Counted from the stretch's first letter, positions 25,564 through 34,857 are shown. The stretch: 64,000 bases of DNA from an uncultured Clostridia bacterium (GCA_934255545.1 CAKQOE010000002.1:46076-110075); one strand, 5' to 3'. Numbers and translations: made by a program. Notes: generated by a model from the letters alone, not told the origin.

Positions 25564-26493
25564 ATGACATTACAGCAGATACATTACGTCCTCGCCATAG
25601 CAGAGACAGGCTCGATGAACCGCGCCGCAGAGTCACTTTTCATATCGCAGCCGGCGCTCACAAAAGCGCTGCGCGAGCTTGAAGCAGAAATAGGCATAAC
25701 AGTATTCCGCCGCAGCAGCCGCGGCGTGATCCCTACTGACGAAGGCAGCGAATTCCTGACAAACGCCCGCCAGCTCTACCAGCAGTACGACCTCATAATG
25801 GAGCGGTACACAGCGCCGGGCAGTATGAAGCGCAGATTCTGCGTCTCTTCACAGCATTACTCGTTCGCCGTAAACGCATTCGTTGAAACTGTAAAAAAAT
25901 TTGATCTGCTAAAGTACGAGTACGCCATGCGCGAGACGCGCACATACGACATAATAAGCGACGTAGGAATGCTCCGCAGTGAGATAGGCATATTATACAT
26001 AAATGATTTCAACAGGAAAATGATGGAAAAACTTTTCCGCGACTTCGATCTGGAGTTCCATCATCTAGTAAAATGCAGCCCGTACGTATATATATCGCGC
26101 CTTCATCCGCTTGCCGGGAAGGATGTCATAACACTCGAAGAACTCGAACCATACCCGTGCCTGGCGTTCGAGCAGGGCGAAAACGGTTCACTTTTCATGG
26201 CGGAAGAGCTGTTGAGCGACCACGAGTACGAGCGCATCATAAAAGCGTGCGACCGCGCGACAATGCTTAACCTAATGACCGGCCTCAACGCCTATACCCT
26301 GTGCTCCGGCATAATCTGCGAAGAGCTCAACGGCGACGACTTCCTCGCAGTCCCGTTCGCCCCGCCGGAAGGCGAGAGCCTGTCAACAGAAATGGAAATA
26401 GGCTACATCTGCAAGAAAAACACGATGCTGAGCGAGATAGGCCGCGCCTACATCAACGATATAAAAGCCTACCTCGACGCCTGGAGCGAATGA
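25564..26493 (+). CDS. LysR-family regulator (copy 1)
   Basis: 309 residues: N-terminal winged helix-turn-helix (TLQQIHYVLAIAETGSMNRA) and a two-lobed effector domain. It shares most residues of its effector domain with the regulator at 32467, and long DNA stretches (for example 26211-26420 with 33112-33320) are nearly the same. The protein at 34858 is a more distant relative. It lies just before the first metNIQ set, and regulators of this type often control sulfur or methionine genes with O-acetylserine or homocysteine as signals. That role is inferred from context. GGTGGAAA precedes the start. Confidence 0.9.
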   Translation: MTLQQIHYVLAIAETGSMNRAAESLFISQPALTKALRELEAEIGITVFRRSSRGVIPTDEGSEFLTNARQLYQQYDLIMERYTAPGSMKRRFCVSSQHYSFAVNAFVETVKKFDLLKYEYAMRETRTYDIISDVGMLRSEIGILYINDFNRKMMEKLFRDFDLEFHHLVKCSPYVYISRLHPLAGKDVITLEELEPYPCLAFEQGENGSLFMAEELLSDHEYERIIKACDRATMLNLMTGLNAYTLCSGIICEELNGDDFLAVPFAPPEGESLSTEMEIGYICKKNTMLSEIGRAYINDIKAYLDAWSE

Positions 26494-26543
26494 CACGCTG
26501 CTCAGGAAATAAAAATGAATAACGAATAAATGCAGAAAAGCAG

Positions 26544-26581
26544 CAGCCGTCACCGGCTGAGCGGTCGGCGCGCGAGCGCCG
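26544..26581. repeat. Twin hairpin element
   Basis: CAGCCG-TCAC-CGGCTG (26544-26559), 6-base spacer, CGGCGC-GCGA-GCGCCG (26566-26581). Same loops and same spacer length as the element at 19307, but different stem sequences that still pair. Confidence 0.75.
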
Positions 26582-26599
26582 CAGTTATGCATCAGATTC

Positions 26600-26645
26600 A
26601 TAGCCCGTTATAGCCCAAAAGGTTATAGCGGGCTATTATTTTTGT
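26600..26645 (+). terminator. Terminator after the LysR gene
   Basis: ATAGCCCGTTATAGCC (26600 onward) pairs with GGTTATAGCGGGCTAT (to 26636) around CAAAA, followed by TATTTTTG. A strong intrinsic terminator between the LysR gene and metN. Confidence 0.8.
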
Positions 26646-26647
26646 GT

Positions 26648-26691
26648 ATTTCACAAAATATACATTACAGTGCTATACTTCATTCAACACA
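26648..26691 (+). promoter_or_regulatory. Candidate promoter of the first metNIQ operon
   Basis: TTCACA near 26649 and TATACT near 26685 stand in the only gap between the terminator and metN. Spacing is loose for a sigma-A promoter (a few bases long), so an activator such as the adjacent LysR protein may be needed. Confidence 0.35.
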
Positions 26692-26712
26692 GATGAGAGA
26701 GCGAAAGAGGTG

Positions 26713-27771
26713 ATGAAGGACAGCATGATAAAACTTGAAAATGTGAGTAAGGTATACGGAAAAGGAGAGAGCGAGTTTTACGCCCTTAAGGATATAAACA
26801 TAGAGATAAAGGACGGAAATATATGCGGGATCATCGGACTTTCCGGGGCGGGAAAATCTACGCTCGTACGGTGTATAAACCTGCTTGAGCGGCCGACAGA
26901 GGGTCGCGTCTGTCTCAATGATGACGAGCTTACTGCTCTGAGCGGAAAGGAGCTGCGCGCGGCAAGGAAAAAGATCGGCATGATATTCCAGCAGTTTCAG
27001 CTGTTCGATTCACGTACAGTTTATGAAAACGTAGCGTTTCCGTTAAGATACACGGGGATGAAAAAAGCAGAAACAGATGAAAAGGTAAAGAGCCTGCTCA
27101 AGCTCGTAGACCTGGCCGACCGAGAGAAGTCGTATCCGTCTGAGCTGTCGGGAGGGCAGAAGCAGAGAGTAGCCATAGCAAGAGCGCTCGCAAGCGACCC
27201 TGAGGTCCTGCTGAGCGACGAAGCGACGAGCGCGCTCGATCCGCAGAACACGAGATCCATACTGAAGCTTCTCAAAAAGCTCAATACAGAGCTGGGCATA
27301 ACGGTAGTAGTCATAACGCACGAGATGGACGTCATAAAAGAGATATGCGACGATGTCGCAGTCATGGAAAAAGGTAAGATAGTCGAGTACGGCGACGTAT
27401 TTTCGGTGTTTGCATCACCGCAGAGTCCCGTAACGAAAAACTTCGTAGAAAGCACGAGCAATCTTTCAAAGATATACGAGCTGCTTGAAAATGACGATCC
27501 GCTCGTAAGGCTGAAGCCGGGACAGAGCATAGTGAGATTCAGCTACAGGCAGAAAACGAGCGCGGAGGCGCTTGTATCGTATATATCCAGAAAATGGGAT
27601 CTGGATATAAATATAATATTCGGAAATATAGAGGTCGTGGCAGATAGCCCGATTGGCGGGCTTGTTTCTGTAATAAGCGGAGCCGCGGAAAATATCGCTG
27701 CGGCCATGGAATATCTCAGATCGATAAACGTAGGAGTGGAGGTGATAAAAGATGGCGGAATTCCTGTATAA
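26713..27771 (+). CDS. metN: Methionine ABC importer ATPase (set 1)
   Basis: 352 residues from ATG 26713; a later ATG (26725) is also possible. ABC ATPase domain with Walker A GLSGAGKST, Q-loop FQQFQLF, signature LSGGQKQR, Walker B VLLSDEATSALD and the switch histidine VITHEMDV. The C-terminal 80 residues are the NIL domain that binds methionine and shuts the pump when the cell is replete. It overlaps the permease start by 20 bases. With metI and metQ it imports D/L-methionine and analogues. Confidence 0.93.
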   Translation: MKDSMIKLENVSKVYGKGESEFYALKDINIEIKDGNICGIIGLSGAGKSTLVRCINLLERPTEGRVCLNDDELTALSGKELRAARKKIGMIFQQFQLFDSRTVYENVAFPLRYTGMKKAETDEKVKSLLKLVDLADREKSYPSELSGGQKQRVAIARALASDPEVLLSDEATSALDPQNTRSILKLLKKLNTELGITVVVITHEMDVIKEICDDVAVMEKGKIVEYGDVFSVFASPQSPVTKNFVESTSNLSKIYELLENDDPLVRLKPGQSIVRFSYRQKTSAEALVSYISRKWDLDINIIFGNIEVVADSPIGGLVSVISGAAENIAAAMEYLRSINVGVEVIKDGGIPV

Positions 27772-28432
27772 GATCATACCGAACGTCATGGACAAGCAGG
27801 AGGATTTCTTTCAGGCGATATGGGATACGCTCGTAATGGCCGGCTGGGCCGGCGCATTCATAATCGCATTCGGGCTCATAGTCGGCATGACGCTCACGGT
27901 CACAAGAAAGGACGGCATAATACAGAATATCCCGCTTTTTCAGACTATCGACAAGCTTGTAAATCTTTTCCGCTCGATACCGTTCGTCATACTGCTGGCG
28001 AGTCTGATGCCGCTGAGCAGAGTGATAATGGGAAGCGCGATAGGCGTAAAGGGCGCGATAGTCCCGCTCATAATCGGCGCAGTACCGTTCTACTCAAGAC
28101 AGGTCGAAACAGCGCTCGCTGAAATATCGCCGGGCAAGATAGAGGCGGCACTCTCCATGGGATGCAGCCCGCTCGGCATAATATTCCGTGTTTACCTGCG
28201 CGAGAGCATACCGTCTATAGCGCGAGGCACGACGATCACGATGATCAGCCTTTTCGGCCTTATAGCGATGGCCGGCGCGGTCGGAGCAGGCGGCCTCGGC
28301 GATTTCGCCATAAGATACGGCCATGACAGGAATCAGGAGGACGTAACGTATGTGACAGTAATAGTGATGGTAATAATAGTTTCTATAGTCCAGATAATCG
28401 GAAATACGATAGCAAAGAAAACTCGTCACTGA
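27752..28432 (+). CDS. metI: Methionine ABC importer permease (set 1)
   Basis: 226 residues with five or six membrane helices and the coupling loop EISPGKIEAALSMGCSPLGIIF, the MetI form of the EAA motif. It begins inside the end of metN, so the two are translated together. The binding protein follows after about 130 bases of hairpin-rich DNA. Confidence 0.93.
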   Translation: MAEFLYKIIPNVMDKQEDFFQAIWDTLVMAGWAGAFIIAFGLIVGMTLTVTRKDGIIQNIPLFQTIDKLVNLFRSIPFVILLASLMPLSRVIMGSAIGVKGAIVPLIIGAVPFYSRQVETALAEISPGKIEAALSMGCSPLGIIFRVYLRESIPSIARGTTITMISLFGLIAMAGAVGAGGLGDFAIRYGHDRNQEDVTYVTVIVMVIIVSIVQIIGNTIAKKTRH

Positions 28433-28460
28433 TATCAATGATCGATAAATTAAAATATTT

Positions 28461-28518
28461 CTGCCGCCCGGCGGCAGCGCAGGCCGGCAGCTTTAAAACA
28501 GGCGCAGAGCTGCCGGCC
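28461..28518. repeat. Palindrome and large hairpin between metI and metQ
   Basis: CTGCCGCC-C-GGCGGCAG (28461-28477) is the C-centred form of the palindrome family. It is followed by an 11-bp stem GGCCGGCAGCT / AGCTGCCGGCC (28482-28492 with 28508-28518). There is no T-run; it may protect mRNA or lower ATPase/permease transcripts relative to metQ. Confidence 0.6.
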
Positions 28519-28564
28519 GGGAAGCATTAAATAAGATAAATACATAAAAAGGAGAAATTTAAAA

Positions 28565-29461
28565 ATGAAAAAGTACAGCATATTAAAGAAAGCAACAGCA
28601 TTATTACTTGCGGCAGCGCTGACTGCAGGGCTTGCAGCATGCGGCAGCAGCTCGGGAGCCGGTGACGGCTCGTCAGCATCGACGGCTGATCTCAACAATT
28701 ACAGCGCGGACGATCCTGTTACTGTCAAGGTAGGCCTTACGGCTGCTATATATGAGGATATATGGGATCCTATTAAAGAAGAGCTTGCCGGCGAAGGCAT
28801 TGATATAGAATACGTTCAGTTCAGCGATTACTCTATGCCTAACGAAGCGCTCGTAAGCGGCGAGATCGACATGACTGCGCAGCAGCACCACGCTTACATG
28901 GAAAACCAGATAAAGGAAGAAAACTGGGGCGACGCCATCGAACCTATAGCAGACACATTCATAATCGCGATGAACCTTTACTCAGACAAGATAAAAGATG
29001 TCAGCGAGCTGAAGGACGGCGACACTATAGCGCTTCCTAACGACCTTTCAAACGAAGGCAGAGCGCTCAAGCTCCTCCAGTCAGCAGGCATCATAGAGCT
29101 CGACCCTGACGCGGGCAAGAACCCTGAAAAGAAGGATATCACAAAGTACAACGTACAGATAGAGCTCAAGGAAGTAAACTCTTCTGACACAGTTTCACTG
29201 CTCCCTGACGTTACTGCAGCAGTTATAAACGGAAATTTCGCGCTCGACGCAGGCATCGATCCTGACGAAGAAGCTGTATTTGAGGAAACTGAGTACTCTG
29301 ACGACAGCTACTTCTGCGTTCTCGGCGCAAGAAAGGACGACGCTGATTCAAAGGCATTCAAGCGCATAACAGAAGCATTCCAGTCAGACGGCACTAAGAA
29401 AATATTCAAGGATGAGTTCAAGGGATACTTCAAGCCGGCATGGGAATACAAGTTCAACTAA
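28565..29461 (+). CDS. metQ: Methionine-binding lipoprotein (set 1)
   Basis: 298 residues, lipobox LAAC with Cys26, GGAGAAA before the start. NlpA/MetQ fold: VTVKVGLTAAIYEDIWDPIKEE, then QHHAYMENQ, IALPNDLSNEGRALKLLQSAGI and AAVINGNFALDAG, which line the methionine site in MetQ proteins. Anchored outside the membrane, it passes ligand to MetI. It is about a third identical to the second copy at 40457, which suggests an old duplication or different ligand preferences. Confidence 0.92.
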   Translation: MKKYSILKKATALLLAAALTAGLAACGSSSGAGDGSSASTADLNNYSADDPVTVKVGLTAAIYEDIWDPIKEELAGEGIDIEYVQFSDYSMPNEALVSGEIDMTAQQHHAYMENQIKEENWGDAIEPIADTFIIAMNLYSDKIKDVSELKDGDTIALPNDLSNEGRALKLLQSAGIIELDPDAGKNPEKKDITKYNVQIELKEVNSSDTVSLLPDVTAAVINGNFALDAGIDPDEEAVFEETEYSDDSYFCVLGARKDDADSKAFKRITEAFQSDGTKKIFKDEFKGYFKPAWEYKFN

Positions 29462-29550
29462 GTTAAATACGGCAGCTTCAGAATGTTAAACAATCAAAAC
29501 GAATATTGAACAGAAACGGTGTAAAACAATAAAGGCAGGTGTTATGAAGG

Positions 29551-30912
29551 ATGAGGGAAACTTTACTTGGCGTAATAAACGACCCTGACAGGGTCATCAC
29601 GGAAAATATAGAAGAAAAATACATAGCGGACGAGCACGGAACGCTGCGTGGAGAAGCATCTGCAGTAGTCTTTCCTGTATCGGCGCAGGAGGTAAGCGGC
29701 GTGCTCCGCTATGCGAATGAAAACGGCGTGAATGTCACGCCGCGCGGCGCGGGCACGAATCTCACAGGCTCGACAGTTCCGCTGAAAGGCGGCATCGTTC
29801 TCGACCTCTCCAAGATGAACAGGATACTTGAAATAGATCAGGATACGTTTACGGCTGTAGTCGAGCCGGGCGTGATACTTAAGGATCTGCAGGAAGCGGT
29901 AGAGGCAGCCGGTCTTTTTTATCCGCCGGATCCGGGAGAAAGGCTCGCGTCTATAGGCGGCAATATAAGCACGAACGCAGGCGGCATGAGAGCAGTAAAA
30001 TACGGAGTGACGAGAGATTACGTCAGAGGTCTTGAGGTCGTATTTGCAGACGGGAGCATCGCAGAGCTCGGCAGTAAAAATGTCAAGGACAGCTCAGGTT
30101 TATCGCTGAAAAACCTCATAACGGGCTCAGAAGGAACGCTGGCAGTCATAACGAAATGCGTGCTCCGGCTCGTTCCGAAGCCTGAAACCTCGATCAGCGC
30201 AATAGCAGCGTTTGCAAGCCTTGAGGAAGGTATAAAGAGCGTGACGCGCGTCCTGCGCGCAGGCATAGAGCCGACAGCAGTAGAATTTGTAGAACGCAGG
30301 GTAGCTGCTTTTGGGGAGCAGTTCACAGGAGTTGAGTTCCCGTTTAAGGACGCGGCGGCCTACATACTCATAACGCTCGACGGCGACGCGGAAAGCATGG
30401 GATACAGGACAGAAAAAATGGAGCATACTTTTAATGACAGCGGCGCTATAGGCGTAAAGGCGCTTGACGCTGATGAGGCGGCAGATATATGGAGAGTGCG
30501 CGGAGCGCTCGTAACGTCTATAGAGGCTGTTTCAGAGCAGGTGCCTGTAGACGTTGTAGTGCCTCTTGACAAGACAGCCGAATTCATTGCATATGTCAAC
30601 AAAATATCTGACGAGACGGGGATGACGCTTGCAGGGTTTGGACACGCAGGCGACGGAAACGTGCATATAAGCGTGGTGCGCGGAGAGCTTGACGATGACA
30701 GATGGAACGAGCTCAGACAGCTCAACATGGACAGGATATACGACAAAGCGGCAGAGCTTGGCGGCCTGACATCCGGGGAGCACGGCATAGGGCTTACAAA
30801 ACGCGCATTTTTCAGAAGGAACGCCGACCCTGAGGCGATAGCTGTAATGAAAAAAATAAAGCGCGCGCTCGATGAGCGTGATATACTTAACTCCGGAAAA
30901 ATTTTCGGATAA
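29551..30912 (+). CDS. FAD-linked 2-hydroxyacid oxidase/dehydrogenase (GlcD/Dld type)
   Basis: 453 residues, the normal size for this family. The N-terminal half is a VAO/PCMH FAD-binding domain (NVTPRGAGTNLTGSTVPLKGGIVLDLSKMN; LASIGGNISTNAGGMRAVKYG). The C-terminal cap has GFGHAGDGNVHISVV with the substrate/metal histidines and GEHGIG near the end. Such enzymes oxidise D-lactate, glycolate or other D-2-hydroxyacids to 2-oxoacids, passing electrons to a flavoprotein or quinone. Between metQ and an aminotransferase gene, it could turn methionine hydroxy analogue or branched hydroxyacids into oxoacids; that is inference. Confidence 0.9.
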   Translation: MRETLLGVINDPDRVITENIEEKYIADEHGTLRGEASAVVFPVSAQEVSGVLRYANENGVNVTPRGAGTNLTGSTVPLKGGIVLDLSKMNRILEIDQDTFTAVVEPGVILKDLQEAVEAAGLFYPPDPGERLASIGGNISTNAGGMRAVKYGVTRDYVRGLEVVFADGSIAELGSKNVKDSSGLSLKNLITGSEGTLAVITKCVLRLVPKPETSISAIAAFASLEEGIKSVTRVLRAGIEPTAVEFVERRVAAFGEQFTGVEFPFKDAAAYILITLDGDAESMGYRTEKMEHTFNDSGAIGVKALDADEAADIWRVRGALVTSIEAVSEQVPVDVVVPLDKTAEFIAYVNKISDETGMTLAGFGHAGDGNVHISVVRGELDDDRWNELRQLNMDRIYDKAAELGGLTSGEHGIGLTKRAFFRRNADPEAIAVMKKIKRALDERDILNSGKIFG

Positions 30913-30929
30913 TGATATTTCACAGGAAC

Positions 30930-30964
30930 GCGCGTCACCGCGCCCATGGGGCCGCCGGGCGGCC
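30930..30964. repeat. Twin hairpin element
   Basis: GCGCG-TCAC-CGCGC (30930-30943), 6-base spacer, then GGCCGCC-G-GGCGGCC (30950-30964). A mixed pair: a TCAC-loop hairpin followed by the G-centred palindrome. Confidence 0.75.
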
Positions 30965-31029
30965 GTAAAATCTGAAAAATTTTATATTACAGTTGAAGCT
31001 TAAAAGTATTGCAGGAGAATATATTAAAT

Positions 31030-32196
31030 ATGAAACCTTTATCATACAGAACTGAAACGTTTACAGACTCTGTCATCAGAAGGATGACGCGCGTTTCAAA
31101 CAAATACGGCGCAGTGAATCTCTCTCAGGGATTCCCTGATTTCGATCCTCCGAAGGAGATAACAGACAGGCTTAAGGAAGTGGCTCTTACAGGCCCGCAC
31201 CAGTACCCGATAACGTGGGGCGCACAGAACTTCCGCGAAGCGCTCGCGGCCAAACAGGAGCATTTTTCAGGACTTCACATAGATGCAGACGAAGAGATAG
31301 TAGTAACGTGCGGGAGCACCGAGGCTATGATGTCAGCGATGATGACAGTCTGCAATCCCGGAGACAAGGTAGTCATATTTTCACCATTTTATGAAAACTA
31401 CGGCGCCGATACGATACTTACAGGCGCACAGCCGATATACGTTCCGCTCAAGCCGCCATCATACGATTTTGACCCGGATGAGCTTGAGGCTGCCGTAAAG
31501 CAGGACGGCGTAAAGGCACTCGTGCTCTGCAACCCGTCAAATCCGAGCGGCAAGGTCTTTACGGAGCATGAACTGAGGATCATAGCAGATCTCGCCGTAA
31601 AATATGATATTTACGTCATAACGGACGAGGTGTACGAGCATATAATATACGAGCCGCATAAACACGTATATATGGCGACGCTGCCGGGCATGAGAGAAAG
31701 GACGCTCATGTGCAGCTCGCTATCCAAGACTTACTCTATAACGGGATGGCGTCTCGGCTATGTCATAGCGCCGCCTGAGATAACAGAAAGAGTAAAGAAG
31801 GTGCATGATTTCCTGACTGTCGGAGCAGCCGCGCCGCTCATGGAAGCTGCGACCGTCGGTCTGAGGTTCGGCGATGAATACTATCGCGAGCTTCAGGCGC
31901 ATTATACGCATATGCGCGATGTGCTGTGCGGCGGCCTTGACGATATAGGGCTCATATATACGAAGCCGCAGGGAGCTTATTACGTGATGGTCGATATAAG
32001 CGAGTTCGGATACGAGGACGACCGGCGCTTCTGTGAGGAGCTTGCAGAAAAAGTCGGCGTGGGAGCCGTTCCGGGCTCAAGCTTCTTCCGCGAGCCGGAG
32101 CACCGTTATATGAGGCTTCACTTCGCAAAGAAGGACGAGACATTGTACGCAGCTCTGGACCGTCTGGCTGATATCAGGAAAAAGATGAAAAGATAA
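31030..32196 (+). CDS. Class I/II pyridoxal-phosphate aminotransferase
   Basis: 388 residues. ATG 31030 follows CAGGAG; a TTG at 31009 overlaps that ribosome site and is rejected. Fold-type I motifs: NLSQGFPDFDPP, QYPITWG, CGSTEAMMSAM, the NPSNPSGKVF loop, DEVYEH, and SSLSKTYSITGWRLGY with the PLP lysine. It belongs to the group with methionine and kynurenine/glutamine transaminases (MtnE/YbdL-like). It could convert 4-methylthio-2-oxobutyrate to methionine, completing a route with the oxidase upstream. The amino donor is unknown. Confidence 0.9.
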   Translation: MKPLSYRTETFTDSVIRRMTRVSNKYGAVNLSQGFPDFDPPKEITDRLKEVALTGPHQYPITWGAQNFREALAAKQEHFSGLHIDADEEIVVTCGSTEAMMSAMMTVCNPGDKVVIFSPFYENYGADTILTGAQPIYVPLKPPSYDFDPDELEAAVKQDGVKALVLCNPSNPSGKVFTEHELRIIADLAVKYDIYVITDEVYEHIIYEPHKHVYMATLPGMRERTLMCSSLSKTYSITGWRLGYVIAPPEITERVKKVHDFLTVGAAAPLMEAATVGLRFGDEYYRELQAHYTHMRDVLCGGLDDIGLIYTKPQGAYYVMVDISEFGYEDDRRFCEELAEKVGVGAVPGSSFFREPEHRYMRLHFAKKDETLYAALDRLADIRKKMKR

Positions 32197-32231
32197 GCAG
32201 GAATAAAAAAACAGTATAGATAAATGAATGG

Positions 32232-32286
32232 CAGACCCGCAGCGGTATCAGTATTGTATGATATAAGGCTGCGGGTCTGTTTTTTA
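32232..32286 (+). terminator. Terminator after the aminotransferase
   Basis: CAGACCCGCAGC pairs with GCTGCGGGTCTG (32232-32243 with 32268-32279), then TTTTTT. Strong intrinsic terminator that closes the metNIQ - oxidase - aminotransferase run. Confidence 0.85.
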
Positions 32287-32301
32287 AAGCTCAGCTTTGC
32301 T

Positions 32302-32318
32302 CAGGCGCCGGGCGCCTG
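32302..32318. repeat. GCC-G-GGC palindrome
   Basis: CAGGCGCC-G-GGCGCCTG, 8-base arms around one G, in the gap before the second LysR gene. Confidence 0.65.
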
Positions 32319-32466
32319 CTGTTATGCATAAAATTTATTGCCGGTAATAACTAATATAAATTTGATTTTGAGCTGTGTTGTGGTAATATTAGCATATTAA
32401 TCTGGTATGTTTATCGCATTAATGTGCGGCGATATGCACATATATCATTGAAAGGAGCGTGCATCC

Positions 32467-33396
32467 ATGACACTGCAGCAGATACATTACGCGCTGACGA
32501 TATCGGAGCTGGGCTCCATGAACAGGGCGTCAGACAGACTTTTCGTATCGCAGCCGACTCTCACCAAGGCGCTGAAGGAGCTTGAATCAGAGCTTGGCAT
32601 AACGATATTCAGGCGGACGAGCCGCGGCGTGACAGCGACAAACGAAGGTACGGAGTTCCTTATGCACGCGCGCCAGCTTTACCAGCAGTACGAGCTCATA
32701 TGCAGCAAATATCATGACGCTTCATCGGTGAAGCGCAGGTTCTGCGTGTCAACGCAGCATTATTCGTTTGCTGTCAACGCGTTTGTAGAGACAGTTAAGA
32801 AATTCGATCTTCTGAAATACGAATACGCTGTACGCGAGACGCGCACACACGATGTCATAAGCGATGTCGGCACGCTGCGCAGCGAGATAGGGATACTTTA
32901 TATCAATGATTTTAACAGAAAGATGATGGAAAAGCTTTTCAGGGACCTGGACCTTGAGTTTCATCATCTTATAAAATGCAGTCCGTACGTTTACATATCG
33001 CGCAGCCATCCGCTTGCCGGGAAGGAAGCGATAACGCTCGAAGAGCTTGAGCCGTACCCGTGCCTTGCGTTTGAGCAGGGCGAGAACGGCTCACTCTTCA
33101 TGGCTGAAGAGCTGTTGAGCGACCACGAGTACGAACGCATCATAAAAGCGTGCGACCGCGCGACGATGCTTAACCTGATGACCGGACTGAACGCATACAC
33201 ACTGTGCTCCGGCATCATATGCGAAGAGCTCAACGGCGACGGCTTCCTCGCAGTCCCGTTCACCCCGCCGGAAGGAGAGAGCCTTTCCACGGAAATGGAG
33301 ATAGGCTACATCTGCAAGAAAAATACGATACTGAGCCCCATCGGCGAAGCGTATATAGAAGATATAAGGAACTACCTTGGCGCCTGGAGCGAATGA
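32467..33396 (+). CDS. LysR-family regulator (copy 2)
   Basis: 309 residues, same length as the regulator at 25564 and near-identical over the effector domain (for example EELLSDHEYERIIKACDRA in both). The helix-turn-helix parts differ more (SMNRASDRLFVSQPTLTKA), so the two may read different DNA sites with the same signal. AAAGGAGCG precedes the start. Its 3' flank repeats that of copy 1: similar AT-rich bases and the same CAGCCG-TCAC-CGGCTG hairpin. It converges on the methionine-synthase-like gene across a shared terminator. Confidence 0.9.
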   Translation: MTLQQIHYALTISELGSMNRASDRLFVSQPTLTKALKELESELGITIFRRTSRGVTATNEGTEFLMHARQLYQQYELICSKYHDASSVKRRFCVSTQHYSFAVNAFVETVKKFDLLKYEYAVRETRTHDVISDVGTLRSEIGILYINDFNRKMMEKLFRDLDLEFHHLIKCSPYVYISRSHPLAGKEAITLEELEPYPCLAFEQGENGSLFMAEELLSDHEYERIIKACDRATMLNLMTGLNAYTLCSGIICEELNGDGFLAVPFTPPEGESLSTEMEIGYICKKNTILSPIGEAYIEDIRNYLGAWSE

Positions 33397-33446
33397 TCCT
33401 GCATTAATATAATAAAAATGAATAATGAATAAATGCAAAACATCAG

Positions 33447-33462
33447 CAGCCGTCACCGGCTG
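33447..33462. repeat. TCAC-loop hairpin
   Basis: CAGCCG-TCAC-CGGCTG, identical to 26544-26559, both 50-odd bases after a LysR stop. The second hairpin of the usual pair is missing here. Confidence 0.7.
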
Positions 33463-33482
33463 ATCAGCCTGCGCAGAAATAA

Positions 33483-33535
33483 AAAAGAGATGGCTTTTTC
33501 GTATAGACCGAGCGCCATCTCTTTTAGTTTTTAAT
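33483..33535. terminator. Bidirectional terminator
   Basis: AAAAGAGATGGC (33483-33494) pairs with GCCATCTCTTTT (33524-33535). A and T runs on both flanks let it serve the LysR gene on the plus strand and the methionine-synthase-like gene on the minus strand. Confidence 0.8.
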
Positions 33536-33569
33536 ATATATAAATATCCTCAGATGTATACAGCAGTAT

Positions 33570-34685
33570 TTACTCCCAGACCTCCTCAGCTATCTCTTTG
33601 ACAAGTGCAAGCTTTGCCCACTGTTCTTCATCAGTAAGCTTGTTGCCGATCTCGCATGACGCGAAGCCGCACTGCGGGCTGAGGCAGAGGTCTTCGAGCG
33701 GTACGTATTTTGCGGCTTCACGGATGCGCGCTATGACTGCCGCTTTTTCTTCGAGCTTTGGAGACTTTGTGGTAACGAGGCCGAGAACGACTTTCTTGCC
33801 TTCAGCTACATACTTGAGAGGCTCGAAGTTTCCTGAACGCTCATCGTCAAACTCAAGGTAAAACGCGTCTGCATTTTCCTGTGAGAAAAGGAATGGCGCT
33901 ATCGGCATATATCCGCCGCTGCTAGCCCATGTAGAGTGATAGTTGCCGCGGCATACGTGAGTCGTGAGCGTGAGGTCTTCAGGCTTGCCATCGATGGCGA
34001 GGTTGTTGAGCCTGAGGTATTTTGATGCTTCATCCTGAAGTGAAACGCTTTCATTCTGGCGCGCGCTCCAGTATCTTGTATCACAGAACATGCCCCATGT
34101 GCAGTCGTCAAACTGGATATTGCGGCAGCCTGCGTCGTAAAGCTCGCGGATCACTGTGCGGTATGCAGCAGCGATATCGTTTATGAGCTGCTCGTCGTCA
34201 GGATAAACGGCGCGTGTCTTCTTTCCGTTGTCTTCTCTGAAAAGCTCTGCAAGCAGCTGCGCAGGCGCAGGCATAGTCTGGCGCGCTGCAGTGTTTTCAT
34301 CCTCGAACTGCTTTATGAATTTAAAATGCTCTACAAAAGGATGGTTTTCGCCTGATATCTTTCCTGTCACTTCTATAGAGCCGTGAGTAGTTTCCTCGCC
34401 GTGGAAAAAATATCCGTGGTCGAGCTCGATCTCCTTTATACCGTTGAATCCCCACATAAAATCAAGATGCCAGTAAGCGCGGCGGAACTCGCCGTCTGTG
34501 ATGGCGTGGAAGCCTGCAGCCTTCTGCTTTGCTACGAGCTTTGTTATTTCTTCATCTTCTACAGCCTTGAGCTGTTCAGCAGTTATCTGACCTGCCTTGA
34601 ACTGCTCGCGCGCATTCTTTACCTCCGCCGGGCGGAGGAAGCTTCCTACATGATCATATCTGAATGGTCCGTGTAAATTGCTCAT
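33570..34685 (-). CDS. Cobalamin-independent methionine synthase-like protein (YxjG type)
   Basis: 371 residues from ATG 34685, about ten bases after AAGGAG; an ATG at 34694 is too close. It is a single MetE C-terminal-type barrel: SFLRPAEV near the start, DGEFRRAYW, FDDCTWGMF, HVCRGN (zinc His and Cys) and SPQCGFASC (zinc Cys) near the end. In Bacillus, YxjG/YxjH are linked to methionine and S-methyl recycling; full-length MetE is twice as long. It probably transfers a methyl or methylthio-related group to homocysteine; donor uncertain. It is transcribed after the LysR gene at 34858 on the same strand. Confidence 0.88.
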   Translation of the reverse strand: MSNLHGPFRYDHVGSFLRPAEVKNAREQFKAGQITAEQLKAVEDEEITKLVAKQKAAGFHAITDGEFRRAYWHLDFMWGFNGIKEIELDHGYFFHGEETTHGSIEVTGKISGENHPFVEHFKFIKQFEDENTAARQTMPAPAQLLAELFREDNGKKTRAVYPDDEQLINDIAAAYRTVIRELYDAGCRNIQFDDCTWGMFCDTRYWSARQNESVSLQDEASKYLRLNNLAIDGKPEDLTLTTHVCRGNYHSTWASSGGYMPIAPFLFSQENADAFYLEFDDERSGNFEPLKYVAEGKKVVLGLVTTKSPKLEEKAAVIARIREAAKYVPLEDLCLSPQCGFASCEIGNKLTDEEQWAKLALVKEIAEEVWE

Positions 34686-34857
34686 TTTTAACATTCTCCT
34701 TTTGAATATATATTTTTAAAACTGAAATAGTGTATCTTACCCCGATATTAAAGTTTTCTCATGAGATGGATCCGGGAATTTTTTCGATGGACTGATTGTA
34801 GAATAAAATGAGCATTCAGTAAAATATGAAAAAAGGCGGATTCGCCATAGTTTAAAA

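Noticed and set aside
34622..34638. CCTCCGCC-G-GGCGGAGG palindrome inside the methionine-synthase-like gene
   Set aside because: It encodes the conserved LRPAEV motif in frame, so protein constraint explains it; not counted with the intergenic palindrome family.
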